This document shows positions 36,984-46,334 of a DNA stretch of 64,000 nt, piece by piece. Origin of the DNA: Mesorhizobium sp. ZC-5 (GTDB taxonomy: Bacteria > Pseudomonadota > Alphaproteobacteria > Rhizobiales > Rhizobiaceae). The DNA lies in NCBI RefSeq assembly GCF_025753855.1, contig NZ_JAOWPT010000001.1, positions 62,001-126,000 on the forward strand. Reading direction: 5' to 3'. The notes beneath the pieces were generated by a model, which saw only the letters and a program-made list of their open reading frames with translations, ran no database searches and was not told the origin of the DNA. Each line of letters opens with the position of its first letter. The stretch's first letter is position 1. The position numbers were made by a program, and so were the translations under genes.

Positions 36984-37349
36984 TCAGCTTCCCCGATAGG
37001 TCGAGTAGCCGTAGGGCGAGACGAGCAGCGGCACATGATAATGCGTCCGCTCGGCCATGCCGAAACGGATGGGTATGATATCAAGAAAGGCCGGTTTCGG
37101 CAGCTTCGTTCCTTGCGCCCGCAGGTAATCGCCGGCCTGGAACACGAGTTCATAATCGCCGATCACGAATTCGTCGCCCTGCAGCAGCGGCTGGTCGCAA
37201 CGCCCGTCGGCATTGGTCCATACGGTCTTAAGATGCTTGCGGACATCGCCCTCGATGCGGAAAAGCGCGATCGACAGCCCGGCCGCCGGCTTTCCGGAAG
37301 CCGTGTCCAGGACATGGGTCGTCAGGCGCCCGCCATCAGTCTTCGACAT
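36984..37349 (-). CDS. uraH: 5-hydroxyisourate hydrolase
   Basis: 121 residues, the standard transthyretin-like length. The signatures are at both ends: [14 protein letters not shown] at residues 9-22 and the C-terminal [19 protein letters not shown] with the catalytic Y-R-G-S tetrapeptide. It opens 5-hydroxyisourate, made by PuuD, to OHCU. The start has a GGGAGG site. First gene of the operon that continues with xdhABC. Confidence 0.97.
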   Translation of the reverse strand: MSKTDGGRLTTHVLDTASGKPAAGLSIALFRIEGDVRKHLKTVWTNADGRCDQPLLQGDEFVIGDYELVFQAGDYLRAQGTKLPKPAFLDIIPIRFGMAERTHYHVPLLVSPYGYSTYRGS

Positions 37350-37534
37350 TCTGCCTCCCTGCATCCGAACGCGAACAGTCAATTGTGCGCCAATTAAATG
37401 CCATGCATAAGTCCCGGTGAAGCAGACGGCCACAAAAAGACTTTCAAAAATTTTCGGGGGAATGTTGGGCGACCCCTTCCGATAATCTTTGCAGTGCAGT
37501 CCGGTGTTTGCCGGTTTTGAGGGATGGAGCATCG
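37350..37534. promoter_or_regulatory. Divergent promoter region, uraH-xdhABC / puuE operons
   Basis: 185 bases between two operons of the same pathway, so a shared regulator is likely. A small dyad AATTG-TGCGC-CAATT lies at 37381-37395. An A-rich stretch (CAAAAATTTTCGGGG) follows nearer to puuE. I cannot match these to a named factor. Confidence 0.45.
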
Positions 37535-38968
37535 ATGCGATACCAACGCGACATGCGCGGCTACGGGGCCAGCCCTCCCGATCCGAAATGGCCGGGCGGC
37601 GCCAATGTCTGCGTGCAGTTCGTCGTCAATTACGAGGAAGGTGGGGAAAACTGCGTCCTCCATGGCGATGCCGCTTCCGAAGCCTTCCTGTCCGAGATCG
37701 TCGGCGCCGCTCCCTGGCAGGGGCTGCGTCACTGGAACATGGAATCGATCTACGAATATGGCGCCCGCGCCGGCTTCTGGCGGCTCCACCGCATGTTCAC
37801 GCAAGCGCAGGTGCCGGTCACCGTCTACGGCGTCGCCACCGCGCTTGCCCGATCGCCCGACCAGGTGACGGCCATGCAGGAAGCCGGCTGGGAGATCGCC
37901 TCGCACGGCCTCAAATGGATCGACTACCGCGACTACAAGATCGAGGACGAGCGCCGCCATGTCGAGGAGGCGATCCGCCTCCATACCGAGGTTACCGGCG
38001 AACGGCCGACCGGCTGGTATACCGGCCGCACCTCGGTCAACACCGTCCGCCTCGTCGCCGAGGAAGGCGGTTTCGCCTATGTGTCCGACACCTACGACGA
38101 CGACCTGCCCTACTGGCTCGACCATGATGGCCACGGCAACGCGATCCCGCCGCAACTCATCATTCCTTATACGCTCGATGCCAACGACATGCGTTTCGCG
38201 ACGCCGCAAGGTTTCAATTCCGGCGACCAGTTCTTCGCCTATCTGAAGGATGCCTTCGACACGCTCTATGCGGAGGGCAAGTCCGGGCGGCCGCGGATGA
38301 TGAGCATCGGCCTGCATTGCCGGCTGATCGGCCGGCCGGGCCGCGCCGCGGCGCTGCAGCGTTTCATCGACTACGTGAAAGGCCACGACAAAGTTTGGCT
38401 CGCCCGCCGCATCGACATTGCCGACCACTGGCGTGAGCAGCACCCATACGACGCCCATGCGCTGCGTCCGTCCCGCATGGACGAGAAGGAATTCGTCCAG
38501 CAGTTCGGCGGCATTTTCGAACATTCGCCCTGGATTGCCGAGCGTGCCTTCAAACTGGAGCTCGGTCCTGCGCACGACACCGCCGGCGGCGTTCACAACG
38601 CGCTTTGCCGCGTTTTCCGTTCCGCCAGCGAGAAGGAGCGCCTTGGCGTGCTCACCGCCCATCCCGATCTCGCCGGCAAGCTGGCGCAGGCCAGGCGGTT
38701 GACCGACGAGTCGACGAAGGAACAGGCGTCCGCCGGCCTCGACGCGCTTACCGACAAGGAGCGCGAACTCTTTTCCAAGCTCAACGCGGCCTATGTCACC
38801 ACCTTCGGCTTCCCGTTCATCATCGCGGTGAAAGGCAAGACCAAGGACGAGATCCTCGCCGCCTTCGAAAGCCGCATTGGCAACGATCGTAGGACCGAAT
38901 TCGACACCGCATGCCGGCAGGTCGAGCGCATTGCGCTTCTCCGCCTCAAAGACCTTTTGCCCCTCTAA
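37535..38968 (+). CDS. Bifunctional allantoinase (PuuE) / OHCU decarboxylase (UraD)
   Basis: 477 residues. Residues 1 to about 300 are a polysaccharide-deacetylase-type allantoinase: [19 protein letters not shown] at the start, then [14 protein letters not shown] and [11 protein letters not shown]. From about 310 on is the UraD fold with [16 protein letters not shown], then [23 protein letters not shown], including the catalytic His-rich and SPW parts. One polypeptide thus carries OHCU decarboxylation to S-allantoin and hydrolysis of allantoin to allantoate, two successive steps. Starts at the ATG preceded by GGAG; an upstream in-frame frame extension is not conserved in style. Confidence 0.93.
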   Translation: MRYQRDMRGYGASPPDPKWPGGANVCVQFVVNYEEGGENCVLHGDAASEAFLSEIVGAAPWQGLRHWNMESIYEYGARAGFWRLHRMFTQAQVPVTVYGVATALARSPDQVTAMQEAGWEIASHGLKWIDYRDYKIEDERRHVEEAIRLHTEVTGERPTGWYTGRTSVNTVRLVAEEGGFAYVSDTYDDDLPYWLDHDGHGNAIPPQLIIPYTLDANDMRFATPQGFNSGDQFFAYLKDAFDTLYAEGKSGRPRMMSIGLHCRLIGRPGRAAALQRFIDYVKGHDKVWLARRIDIADHWREQHPYDAHALRPSRMDEKEFVQQFGGIFEHSPWIAERAFKLELGPAHDTAGGVHNALCRVFRSASEKERLGVLTAHPDLAGKLAQARRLTDESTKEQASAGLDALTDKERELFSKLNAAYVTTFGFPFIIAVKGKTKDEILAAFESRIGNDRRTEFDTACRQVERIALLRLKDLLPL

Positions 38969-38983
38969 AGCGAGTTACCGGGA

Positions 38984-39817
38984 ATGCCAGGCCGCACCTA
39001 CTACGCGCCCCAAGGAGGCCTGCCTCCACAGACGCAACTGCTGACCGATCGCGCGGTGTTCACCGAAGCCTATGCTGTCATCCCGAAAGGCGTGATGAGC
39101 GACATCGTCACGTCCTATCTCCCCTTCTGGGACAAGACGCGGCTCTGGATGCTGTCGCGGCCGCTCTCCGGCTTCGCCGAGACGTTTTCGCAATACATCA
39201 TAGAGGTGGCTCCGGGTGGCGGCAGCGACCGCCCGGAGCCTGACAGCGGCGCCGAAGGCGTGCTTTTCATCGTCGAGGGCGAACTCACCGTCACGCTTGC
39301 CGGCAAGGCCCACACCATGCGGCCGGGCGGCTTCGCCTTCGTTCCGCCGGCAAGCCAATGGAGCGTGCGCAACAACGGCGGCGCTCCGGTGCGCTTCCAT
39401 TGGGTCCGCAAGGCCTACGAATTCGTCGACGGCATCGAGCCGCCGGAAGCTTTCTTCACCAACGAGAACGAGATCGAACCGTCGCCCATGCCGGATACGG
39501 GTGGCGTCTGGGCGACGACGCGCTTCGTCGATCCCATCGACATCCGCCACGATATGCATGTCACGATCGTCACGCTCGAACCGGGCGGGGTCATTCCATT
39601 CGCCGAGACGCATGTGATGGAGCACGGGCTCTACGTACTGGAGGGCAAGGCCGTCTATCGGCTGAACCAGGACTGGGTCGAGGTCGAGGCCGGCGACTAC
39701 ATGTGGCTGCGCGCCTTCTGCCCGCAGGCCTGCTATGCCGGCGGTCCCGGAAAATTCCGCTACCTGCTCTACAAGGACGTCAACCGGCACGCGAAGCTGG
39801 GCGGCTTCGGACGGTGA
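38984..39817 (+). CDS. allE: (S)-ureidoglycine aminohydrolase
   Basis: 277 residues with two cupin domains, the bicupin of YlbA/AllE. The second cupin carries the metal site (HDMHVTIVTLEPGGVIPFAETHVMEHG: Glu, His and His ligands), and the first is the inactive-looking half with ALEGELTV-type motif (VEGELTVTLAGK). The enzyme releases ammonia from ureidoglycine to give S-ureidoglycolate. It follows the fused allantoinase by 15 bases and precedes ureidoglycolate lyase by 4, one operon. Confidence 0.94.
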   Translation: MPGRTYYAPQGGLPPQTQLLTDRAVFTEAYAVIPKGVMSDIVTSYLPFWDKTRLWMLSRPLSGFAETFSQYIIEVAPGGGSDRPEPDSGAEGVLFIVEGELTVTLAGKAHTMRPGGFAFVPPASQWSVRNNGGAPVRFHWVRKAYEFVDGIEPPEAFFTNENEIEPSPMPDTGGVWATTRFVDPIDIRHDMHVTIVTLEPGGVIPFAETHVMEHGLYVLEGKAVYRLNQDWVEVEAGDYMWLRAFCPQACYAGGPGKFRYLLYKDVNRHAKLGGFGR

Positions 39818-39821
39818 TGCG

Positions 39822-40325
39822 ATGAGCCGCGTCATCACCGCCCAACCGCTGACGCGTGAAAGCTTCGCCGCGTTCGGCGACGTGATCGATTTCGAGACCG
39901 ACGGCCACTACCCCATCAACAATGGCCGCTGCGAACGCTATCACGCGCTTGCAAAACCGGAAGCGGGCGGACCGAACGGCCATGTCATCATCAACCTGTT
40001 CCGCGGTACGCCCTATGCCTTTCCGTTGCAGCTCTCGATGGTCGAGCGCCATCCGTTCGGCAGCCAGGCCTTCATCCCGCTGTCGCCGCGCCCATTCCTG
40101 GTCGTTGTCGCGCACGACACGCCGGACGGCCCAGGCACGCCGCACGCCTTTCTCACCAATCCCGGCCAGGGCGTGAACTATCCGCGCAATCTCTGGCATG
40201 GCGTGCTGACGCCGATCGGTGAACCGCAGGACTTTCTGGTTGTCGACCGCGGCGGCGACGGCTCGAACCTGGAAGAGTTTTATTTCTCGCACCCGTACGA
40301 AATCCAGCTGCCGGAAGCTCCTTGA
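39822..40325 (+). CDS. allA: Ureidoglycolate lyase
   Basis: 167 residues, typical AllA length. Conserved features are LTRESFAAFGDVID at the N-terminus, the RCERYHALA and HPFGSQAFIPL strands, and NYPRNLWHGVL near the end. It splits ureidoglycolate to glyoxylate and urea, the last ureide step. Overlaps tightly with neighbours, so it is part of the puuE operon. Confidence 0.95.
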   Translation: MSRVITAQPLTRESFAAFGDVIDFETDGHYPINNGRCERYHALAKPEAGGPNGHVIINLFRGTPYAFPLQLSMVERHPFGSQAFIPLSPRPFLVVVAHDTPDGPGTPHAFLTNPGQGVNYPRNLWHGVLTPIGEPQDFLVVDRGGDGSNLEEFYFSHPYEIQLPEAP

Positions 40326-40327
40326 AT

Positions 40328-40921
40328 ATGCCCGATACCTCGCTGATCGACCGTTTGTTCGACGTCATCGAGCACGACATCGTTCCCAAGACGGAGGAAG
40401 GTGTTGCCCACGGCAACAAGCTGTTTGGTGCCGCCATCCTCAGGAAGGACGATCGTTCGCTGGTTCTGGCCGAGACCAACAACGAGACGGAGAATCCGCT
40501 CTGGCACGGCGAGGTCCACTGCCTGAAGCGCTTCTACGAAATGCCGAAGGCCGACCGGCCGGATACGAAGGACTGCATCTTCGTCGCCACCCACGAGCCC
40601 TGCTCGCTCTGCCTGTCGGCGATCACCTGGACCGGCTTCGACAATTTTTACTACCTGTTCAGCCACGAGGATTCGCGTGATTCCTTCGCCATCCCGCATG
40701 ACCTGAAAATTCTGAAGGAGGTCTTCACCCTCGATCCCGGTGGCTACAATTCGGAAAACGCCTACTGGAAAAGCTATTCGCTCAGAAAGCTGGTCCGCGC
40801 GCTGCCCGCCGCCGATCGCGAACGCCTGGAAGCACGCGCAGCGGCGATCGCCGCGCGCTATGACCAACTGTCGTCGGAATATCAGGACAGCAAGGCCGAC
40901 AACGACATCCCGCTGAATTGA
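40328..40921 (+). CDS. Cytidine/guanine-deaminase-superfamily nucleoside deaminase
   Basis: 197 residues. The zinc site is plain: His60 and Glu62 in HGEVHC and the pair Cys92/Cys95 in PCSLC. The fold is that of CDA-superfamily deaminases, which act on cytosine, guanine or nucleotides. Sitting last in the ureide operon it may act on a purine base, but the sequence does not fix the substrate. Start is ATG 40328; a TTG two codons earlier overlaps the allA stop. Confidence 0.85.
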   Translation: MPDTSLIDRLFDVIEHDIVPKTEEGVAHGNKLFGAAILRKDDRSLVLAETNNETENPLWHGEVHCLKRFYEMPKADRPDTKDCIFVATHEPCSLCLSAITWTGFDNFYYLFSHEDSRDSFAIPHDLKILKEVFTLDPGGYNSENAYWKSYSLRKLVRALPAADRERLEARAAAIAARYDQLSSEYQDSKADNDIPLN

Positions 40922-40931
40922 ACCGGGGGGG

Positions 40932-41213
40932 TCATCGCGATTTCGCCCTTTCGTATATTTCGGAACGGTCGCGCTTCCCGACCGCAATCACCAGGACAAC
41001 CAGTTCGCCGTCGATCACTTCGTAGACAAGCCGATAGCCGATGCTGCGCAACTTTATCTTGTAACGGTTCTTCGAATCCCGGAGCTTTGCAGAAGGAACA
41101 TGCGGGTTTTCGCACCGCTCCTTCAGTTTCTTGCGGAACTGCTCGCGCGTATTGGCGTCGAGTTTTTTCCATTCTCTGAGTGCTGAGGTGAGAAATTCCA
41201 CCTCATATTTCAT
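40932..41213 (-). CDS. RelE/ParE-superfamily toxin
   Basis: 93 residues. The pattern YEVEFLTSALREWKKLDANTREQFRKKL followed by LRDSKNRYKIKLRSIGYRLVYEV and VAVGKRDRSEIYERA is characteristic of RelE, an mRNA interferase that cuts in the ribosome. It ends 10 bases from the convergent deaminase gene and overlaps the antitoxin gene by 11 bases. Confidence 0.92.
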   Translation of the reverse strand: MKYEVEFLTSALREWKKLDANTREQFRKKLKERCENPHVPSAKLRDSKNRYKIKLRSIGYRLVYEVIDGELVVLVIAVGKRDRSEIYERAKSR

Positions 41214-41451
41214 CCAGATCGACCCTTATCCGCTGCTCGCCTTGGCGGGCGTCGGCGATCGCATTGAGTTCGATATCTTCGAGGCGATCCATCATGGCTT
41301 CGAAGGCCTTGGCGGGCACACAGTAGAAAGCCGGTTCGTTGCGGTTCAGGATTGCAACAGGAAATCCCTCACCAGCGGCAACCGTCCCCATCGGGTTTTT
41401 TTTCAGTTCGGATACGCTGGCTGTAGTTTCCGCAAGAATCGTGTGAGGCAT
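41203..41451 (-). CDS. Phd/YefM-type antitoxin
   Basis: 82 residues with the DNA-binding start ILAETTASVSELKKNP and the conserved VAILNRNEPAFYCVPAKAFEAMMD, then an acidic tail. It should neutralise the RelE toxin and repress the shared promoter just upstream, where a short AGTACT palindrome lies about 20 bases from the start codon. The ribosome site AAAGGAGA is good. Standard antitoxin-then-toxin order. Confidence 0.92.
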   Translation of the reverse strand: MPHTILAETTASVSELKKNPMGTVAAGEGFPVAILNRNEPAFYCVPAKAFEAMMDRLEDIELNAIADARQGEQRIRVDLDEI

Positions 41452-41604
41452 CGCCGCTCTCCTTTTACAGTACTCTAAATAGCACCTTTAAGAGGTCATT
41501 TCAATCTTCCCTGAAAAGCCAAGTCCCGTCAGCGACATCGGCCGTCGACCTTCCAACTTGAAACCGGCGCCATCGTGTGGCTCATTGCGATGAGAGAAGC
41601 CCGC

Positions 41605-43614
41605 ATGAAAATCATCACCGAATTCCCGCGCAAAGTGGTCGAGTTTCCAGATATGGGCATCGTCATGCCCGATGGGTGCCGGCTGTCGGCGCGGGTATGG
41701 ATGCCGGAGGATGCCGGGGAGAATCCAGTCCCGGCCATTCTCGAACATCTGCCCTACCGCAAGCGCGACGGCACCACCGCGCGGGACAGCCTGACCCATC
41801 CGTACTTTGCTGGCCACGGCTATGCCTGCATCCGCGTCGACATGCGCGGCAACGGCGATTCCGAAGGCATCATGGAGGATGAATACACCGAACAGGAGCT
41901 TCAGGACGCCTGCAGCGTCATTGCCTGGGCGGCGATCCAGCCCTGGTGCTCCGGTACGGTCGGCATGATGGGCATCTCCTGGGGCGGTTTCAACGCGCTG
42001 CAGGTTGCAGCCAAGCAGCCGGAAGCGCTGAAGGCGATCATTACGCTCTGCTCCACCGATGACCGCTATGCCGACGACATCCACTACAAGGGCGGCCTCC
42101 TGCTCAACGAGAACGTGGGCTGGGGTGCCACCATGCTGTCCTACTCGTCGCGCCCTCCAGACCCTGCGATAGCCGGCGCCAACAAGTGGCGCGACATGTG
42201 GTTCGAACGGCTCGAGCAAGAGCCCTTCCTGCCTGCTGTCTGGCTGAAGCACCAGCGTCGCGGGCCTTATTGGAAGCACGGTTCGGTTTGCGAGGACTTT
42301 TCGGCGATCAAGGCGGCGACGCTCGCGGTCGGCGGGTGGGGCGACGCCTACAAGAACGCGGTTGCCCGCCTCGTCGACAACATCCAGGCGCCCGCAAAAG
42401 GCATCATCGGCCCGTGGATCCACAAATATCCGCATTTTGCCGTACCGAACCCGGCCATCGGTTTCCTGCAGGAAGCCCTGCGCTGGTGGGATCGCTGGCT
42501 GAAGAACATCGATACCGGCGTCGACGGCGAACCGGCCATGCGTGTCTATGTCATGGATTCGGTGCCGCCGCGGGACTGGTACGAGCAACGTCCCGGTCGC
42601 TGGATCGCGACGGAAGGGTGGGCATCGCCGGACATTTCTTCAACGCGAATGCACTTCGGTGCCGGCGGTCTGCTATCGGACAAACCCGCATCGCTGCCGC
42701 CACTGAAAATCTCCTCGCCGCAGGATTGCGGCATGGCGGGCGGCGAATATTGCGCCATCTGGCTCGGTCCGGAACTGCCCGGCGACCAGCGCGACGACGA
42801 TGCCAGATCGCAATGTTTCGAGACCGAACCGCTGGCGGATGCGCTTGAGATCGTCGGGTCGCCGATTATTCGGCTGACACTTGCCGCCGACCGCCCGCGC
42901 GCCATGGTCGCAGTCAGGCTTTGCGACGTCCAGCCGGACGGCGCCTCGACCCGCATCACTTACGGCGTGCTCAATCTCTGTCACCGCAATGGCCATGAAT
43001 TTCCGGAAGACGTGGTGCCGGGCGGGGCCATGGGCATCGCCCTGAAGCTCGACGACATCGCCTATCGCCTTGCGCCGGGCAACCGTTTGCGGGTGGCGAT
43101 CTCGTCGACCTACTGGCCGCTGGTCTGGCCGTCGCCCGAAGCGGTCGCGCTCACCTTGTCCGACGGCAGCCTCGACCTCCCCGTCCGTACGCCCGGCATC
43201 GCGGACACCGTATCGTTTGCCGATCCGGAAGGCGCTGCGCCCTGGCGCGTGGAAACGCTTCGCAAAAGCTCCAACAGCCGCAAGATCGACCGCAACCCGG
43301 CTACCGGTTCGGTGACTTTGAGCATCGTCGACGACTTCGGCGAGGTGCGCGACAGCGACCATGGCCTGGTCAATGGCGGCATCGCGCGTGAGATCTGGAC
43401 CATCGACCCCGCCGATCCCCTTTCGGCGGAGGGCGAGACGCACTGGACGCAGACCTTGTCGCGAAATGAATGGTCTGTCCGCACGGAAACCTTCACAAAG
43501 ATGCGATCCGACGCCCTGAATTTCCATTTGACCGGCCGGATTGTCGCATATGAGGGCGAAACGCTCGTCCTTGAGCGCAATTTTGAGGAAATCGTCCCGC
43601 GCGATCACATTTGA
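41605..43614 (+). CDS. CocE/NonD-family hydrolase
   Basis: 669 residues: an X-Pro dipeptidyl-peptidase-like alpha/beta hydrolase (S15) with nucleophile Ser125 in GISWGG, RVDMRGNGDSEG before it, and a C-terminal jelly-roll domain (VRLCDVQPDGASTRI). Family members cleave esters or amide bonds of acyl compounds. I started at ATG 41605, behind GAGAGAAG; the 30 bases upstream in the same frame lack a site. It is 151 bases before a peptide-type ABC importer, so it may degrade the imported substrate. Confidence 0.88.
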   Translation: MKIITEFPRKVVEFPDMGIVMPDGCRLSARVWMPEDAGENPVPAILEHLPYRKRDGTTARDSLTHPYFAGHGYACIRVDMRGNGDSEGIMEDEYTEQELQDACSVIAWAAIQPWCSGTVGMMGISWGGFNALQVAAKQPEALKAIITLCSTDDRYADDIHYKGGLLLNENVGWGATMLSYSSRPPDPAIAGANKWRDMWFERLEQEPFLPAVWLKHQRRGPYWKHGSVCEDFSAIKAATLAVGGWGDAYKNAVARLVDNIQAPAKGIIGPWIHKYPHFAVPNPAIGFLQEALRWWDRWLKNIDTGVDGEPAMRVYVMDSVPPRDWYEQRPGRWIATEGWASPDISSTRMHFGAGGLLSDKPASLPPLKISSPQDCGMAGGEYCAIWLGPELPGDQRDDDARSQCFETEPLADALEIVGSPIIRLTLAADRPRAMVAVRLCDVQPDGASTRITYGVLNLCHRNGHEFPEDVVPGGAMGIALKLDDIAYRLAPGNRLRVAISSTYWPLVWPSPEAVALTLSDGSLDLPVRTPGIADTVSFADPEGAAPWRVETLRKSSNSRKIDRNPATGSVTLSIVDDFGEVRDSDHGLVNGGIAREIWTIDPADPLSAEGETHWTQTLSRNEWSVRTETFTKMRSDALNFHLTGRIVAYEGETLVLERNFEEIVPRDHI

Positions 43615-43661
43615 CCGCGTTGCGATTGGTCCAATTGCGGCATGCAAATTACGCCACGCAA

Positions 43662-43683
43662 TGTCGCATTCGGCCTTGCGACA
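43662..43683. promoter_or_regulatory. Inverted repeat upstream of the dpp-like operon
   Basis: TGTCGCA and TGCGACA, 7-bp arms with an 8-base spacer, lie 80-100 bases before the binding-protein gene. A perfect palindrome ATTGGTCCAAT sits about 30 bases before it (43625-43635). Both could be operators or, for the CocE gene, part of a weak terminator without a T-run. Position and symmetry are the only evidence. Confidence 0.35.
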
Positions 43684-43765
43684 TGGTTTACGTTGCGTTC
43701 AATATTCTCCCAACAACAAGCCATAAAATGACCACGGTCGGCACCAACGGAGTGAGGAACATCGC

Positions 43766-45355
43766 ATGTCGCAAGAACTGGAATTCCTGAGCCATCACGT
43801 CGCCGCCGGCAAGCTCAGCCGGCGTGATTTTCTGGGCCGCGCTGCCGCTCTCGGCATCACCGCGACCTTCGCCAATTCGCTCCTGTCAGGCGCGGCGCGC
43901 GCCGCCGGACCAGTCAAGGGCGGCATCATGAAGGCCGGCCTGGTGGGCGGCGAATCCACCAACAGCCTCGACCCGGCGCTGTTCATGACGCAGGTGCCAT
44001 TCGCCTTCGGCAAGATGTGGGGCGAGATGATCGTCGAGCTGTCGCCTGAAGGCGCGCTGGAATACCGCATCGCCGAGGAGATCGGCTCGTCCGACGACGC
44101 CAAGGTGTGGACGCTGAAGATCCGCGACGGCATCGAGTTTCACAACGGCAAGACGGTCAGCGCCGCAGACGTCGCGGCAACGCTGGAACGCCATTCGGAC
44201 GAAGGCTCCAAGTCCGGCGCGCTCGGCTACATGAAAGGCATCGAGACGATCAAGGTCGACGGCAAGAATGTCGTCCTGACCCTCAAGGAGCCGAATGCTG
44301 ACCTGCCTTACCTGCTTTCCGACTATCACCTGATCGTCCAGCCGAATGGCGGCAAGGACGGCGCCGATGCCGGCATCTCGGCCGGCCCCTACAAGGTTTC
44401 CGTCAACGAGCCGGGCGTCCGCCACGGCGGCGAACGCTTCGCCAACTACTGGCAGGCCGACAAGATGGGCCATGCCGATCAGGTCGAGATCATCGTCATC
44501 AACGACGCGACCGCCCGCACATCGGCGCTGCAGGGCGGCCAGGTCCAGATGATCAACCGCGTCGAGCCGAAGATCGTCGACCTCATCAAGCGCGTTCCGG
44601 GCGTCACCATCCGCAACCATGCCGGCCCGGGCCACTACGTCTTCATCATGCATTGCAACACAGCACCCTTCGACAACAACGATTTGCGCATGGCGTTGAA
44701 ACTAGCGATGGATCGCGAGGAGATGCTCGACAAGGTGCTGCGCGGCTACGGCTCGATCGGCAACGACTTCCCGATCAATGCGTCCTATCCGCTGTTTTCG
44801 GACGACATCGAGCAACGCAAGTTCGATCCTGATCAGGCCAAGTCGCTGTACAAGAAATCCGGACATGATGGCCCCGTCCTGCTACGCACTTCCGACGTTG
44901 CCTTCCCGGGTGCCGTCGACGCCGCCCAGCTCTACCAGCAGAGCTGCGCCAAGGCCGGCATCCAGATCGAGATCAAGCGCGAACCGGGCGACGGCTACTG
45001 GTCGGAAGTCTGGAACAAGCAGCCCTTCTCGACCTCCTATTGGGGCGGCCGCTCGACCCAGGACCAGATGTACTCCACCGCCTATCTGTCGACGGCGGAC
45101 TGGAACGACACCCGCTTCATGCGTCCGGACTTCGACAAGATGCTGCTGGCGGCGCGTGCCGAACTCGACAACGACAAGCGCAAGGCGATGTACCGCGACA
45201 TGGCCGTGATCGTCCGCGACGAAGGCGGCCTCATCCTGCCGATGTTCAACCAGTTCATCGACGCGACCGGCGCCAAGGTTGGCGGCTGGGTTGACGATCC
45301 GCACCAGGAACTGATGAACGGCTACGCCCTGGCGAAATGCTGGCTCGAAGCCTGA
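43766..45355 (+). CDS. ABC transporter substrate-binding protein, peptide type
   Basis: 529 residues, family SBP_bac_5. A twin-arginine signal LSRRDFLGRAAALGITAT ends near residue 45. The mature protein contains the conserved YRIAEEIGSSDDAKVWTLKIRDGIEFHNG. It captures oligopeptides or other organic ligands in the periplasm. Next come two permeases and an ATPase in the same direction with gaps of 13, 9 and minus 8 bases, so this is the first gene of the operon. Confidence 0.93.
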   Translation: MSQELEFLSHHVAAGKLSRRDFLGRAAALGITATFANSLLSGAARAAGPVKGGIMKAGLVGGESTNSLDPALFMTQVPFAFGKMWGEMIVELSPEGALEYRIAEEIGSSDDAKVWTLKIRDGIEFHNGKTVSAADVAATLERHSDEGSKSGALGYMKGIETIKVDGKNVVLTLKEPNADLPYLLSDYHLIVQPNGGKDGADAGISAGPYKVSVNEPGVRHGGERFANYWQADKMGHADQVEIIVINDATARTSALQGGQVQMINRVEPKIVDLIKRVPGVTIRNHAGPGHYVFIMHCNTAPFDNNDLRMALKLAMDREEMLDKVLRGYGSIGNDFPINASYPLFSDDIEQRKFDPDQAKSLYKKSGHDGPVLLRTSDVAFPGAVDAAQLYQQSCAKAGIQIEIKREPGDGYWSEVWNKQPFSTSYWGGRSTQDQMYSTAYLSTADWNDTRFMRPDFDKMLLAARAELDNDKRKAMYRDMAVIVRDEGGLILPMFNQFIDATGAKVGGWVDDPHQELMNGYALAKCWLEA

Positions 45356-45368
45356 TCCCGGCGCGCCC

Positions 45369-46325
45369 ATGTCGCCTGTCCTGAAGCTCATTGCCCAGCG
45401 CATCGCGCTGGGCATCCTCCTGCTTTTCGCGGTCTCGGTGCTGATCTTTGCCGGCACCCAGATTCTTCCGGGCGATGTCGCCCAGGCGATCCTTGGACAA
45501 TCGGCAACGCCGGAGTCGCTCGCCAACCTGCGCGAGGAACTCGGCCTGAACGACCCCGCCTGGCTGCGCTACATGCACTGGCTCGGCGGCATTCTCCAAG
45601 GCGACCTCGGCACGGCGATGTCGAGCGGCCAGGATATTGCCACATCGATCGGCTCGCGGCTGTGGAACACGCTGTTCCTCGCCTTTTGGGCGGCGATCGT
45701 TTCCATCCCGCTGGCGATCATACTCGGCCTGCTCGCCGTTCGTTACCGCAACGGCTGGGTCGACAAGCTGATTTCCGGCCTCGCGCTTGCCTCCACCTCC
45801 TTCCCGGAGTTTTTCATCGGCTACGTGCTTGTCTATTTCTTTGCCGTGAAATGGCAGATCTTCCCGGGTATCTCGACGGTCTATGACGGCATGCCGTTCG
45901 GCGAGCGCATGATGGCGATTGCCCTGCCGGCCACCGCGCTCACGCTTGTCGTGCTTGCCCACATGATGCGCATGACGCGCGCGGCGATCCTCAACGTCAT
46001 GCAATCGGCCTATGTCGAGACGGCGGAGCTGAAGGGCCTCTCGGCCTTCAACGTCATCCGTAGGCATGCGTTCCCGAACGCCATTGCGCCGATCATCAAC
46101 GTCGTCATGCTCAACCTCGCCTATCTGATCGTCGGCGTCGTCGTGGTGGAGGTGATCTTCGTCTATCCCGGCATGGGCCAGTATCTTGTCGACCACGTCA
46201 CCAAGCGCGACGTCCCGGTGGTGCAGGCGGTCGGCCTCATCTTCGCCGCGGTCTACATCTCGCTTAACATTGTTGCGGATATCGGTGCGATCGTCGCCAA
46301 TCCGCGTCTCAGACATCCGAAATAG
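45369..46325 (+). CDS. ABC transporter permease, DppB type
   Basis: 318 residues, six membrane segments. The N-terminus LIAQRIALGILLLFAVSVLIFAG and the EAA-type cytoplasmic loop (AYVETAELKGLSAFNVIRRHAFPNA) are those of DppB permeases. It pairs with the next gene to form the channel. Confidence 0.94.
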   Translation: MSPVLKLIAQRIALGILLLFAVSVLIFAGTQILPGDVAQAILGQSATPESLANLREELGLNDPAWLRYMHWLGGILQGDLGTAMSSGQDIATSIGSRLWNTLFLAFWAAIVSIPLAIILGLLAVRYRNGWVDKLISGLALASTSFPEFFIGYVLVYFFAVKWQIFPGISTVYDGMPFGERMMAIALPATALTLVVLAHMMRMTRAAILNVMQSAYVETAELKGLSAFNVIRRHAFPNAIAPIINVVMLNLAYLIVGVVVVEVIFVYPGMGQYLVDHVTKRDVPVVQAVGLIFAAVYISLNIVADIGAIVANPRLRHPK

Positions 46326-46334
46326 GGCGGCGTC

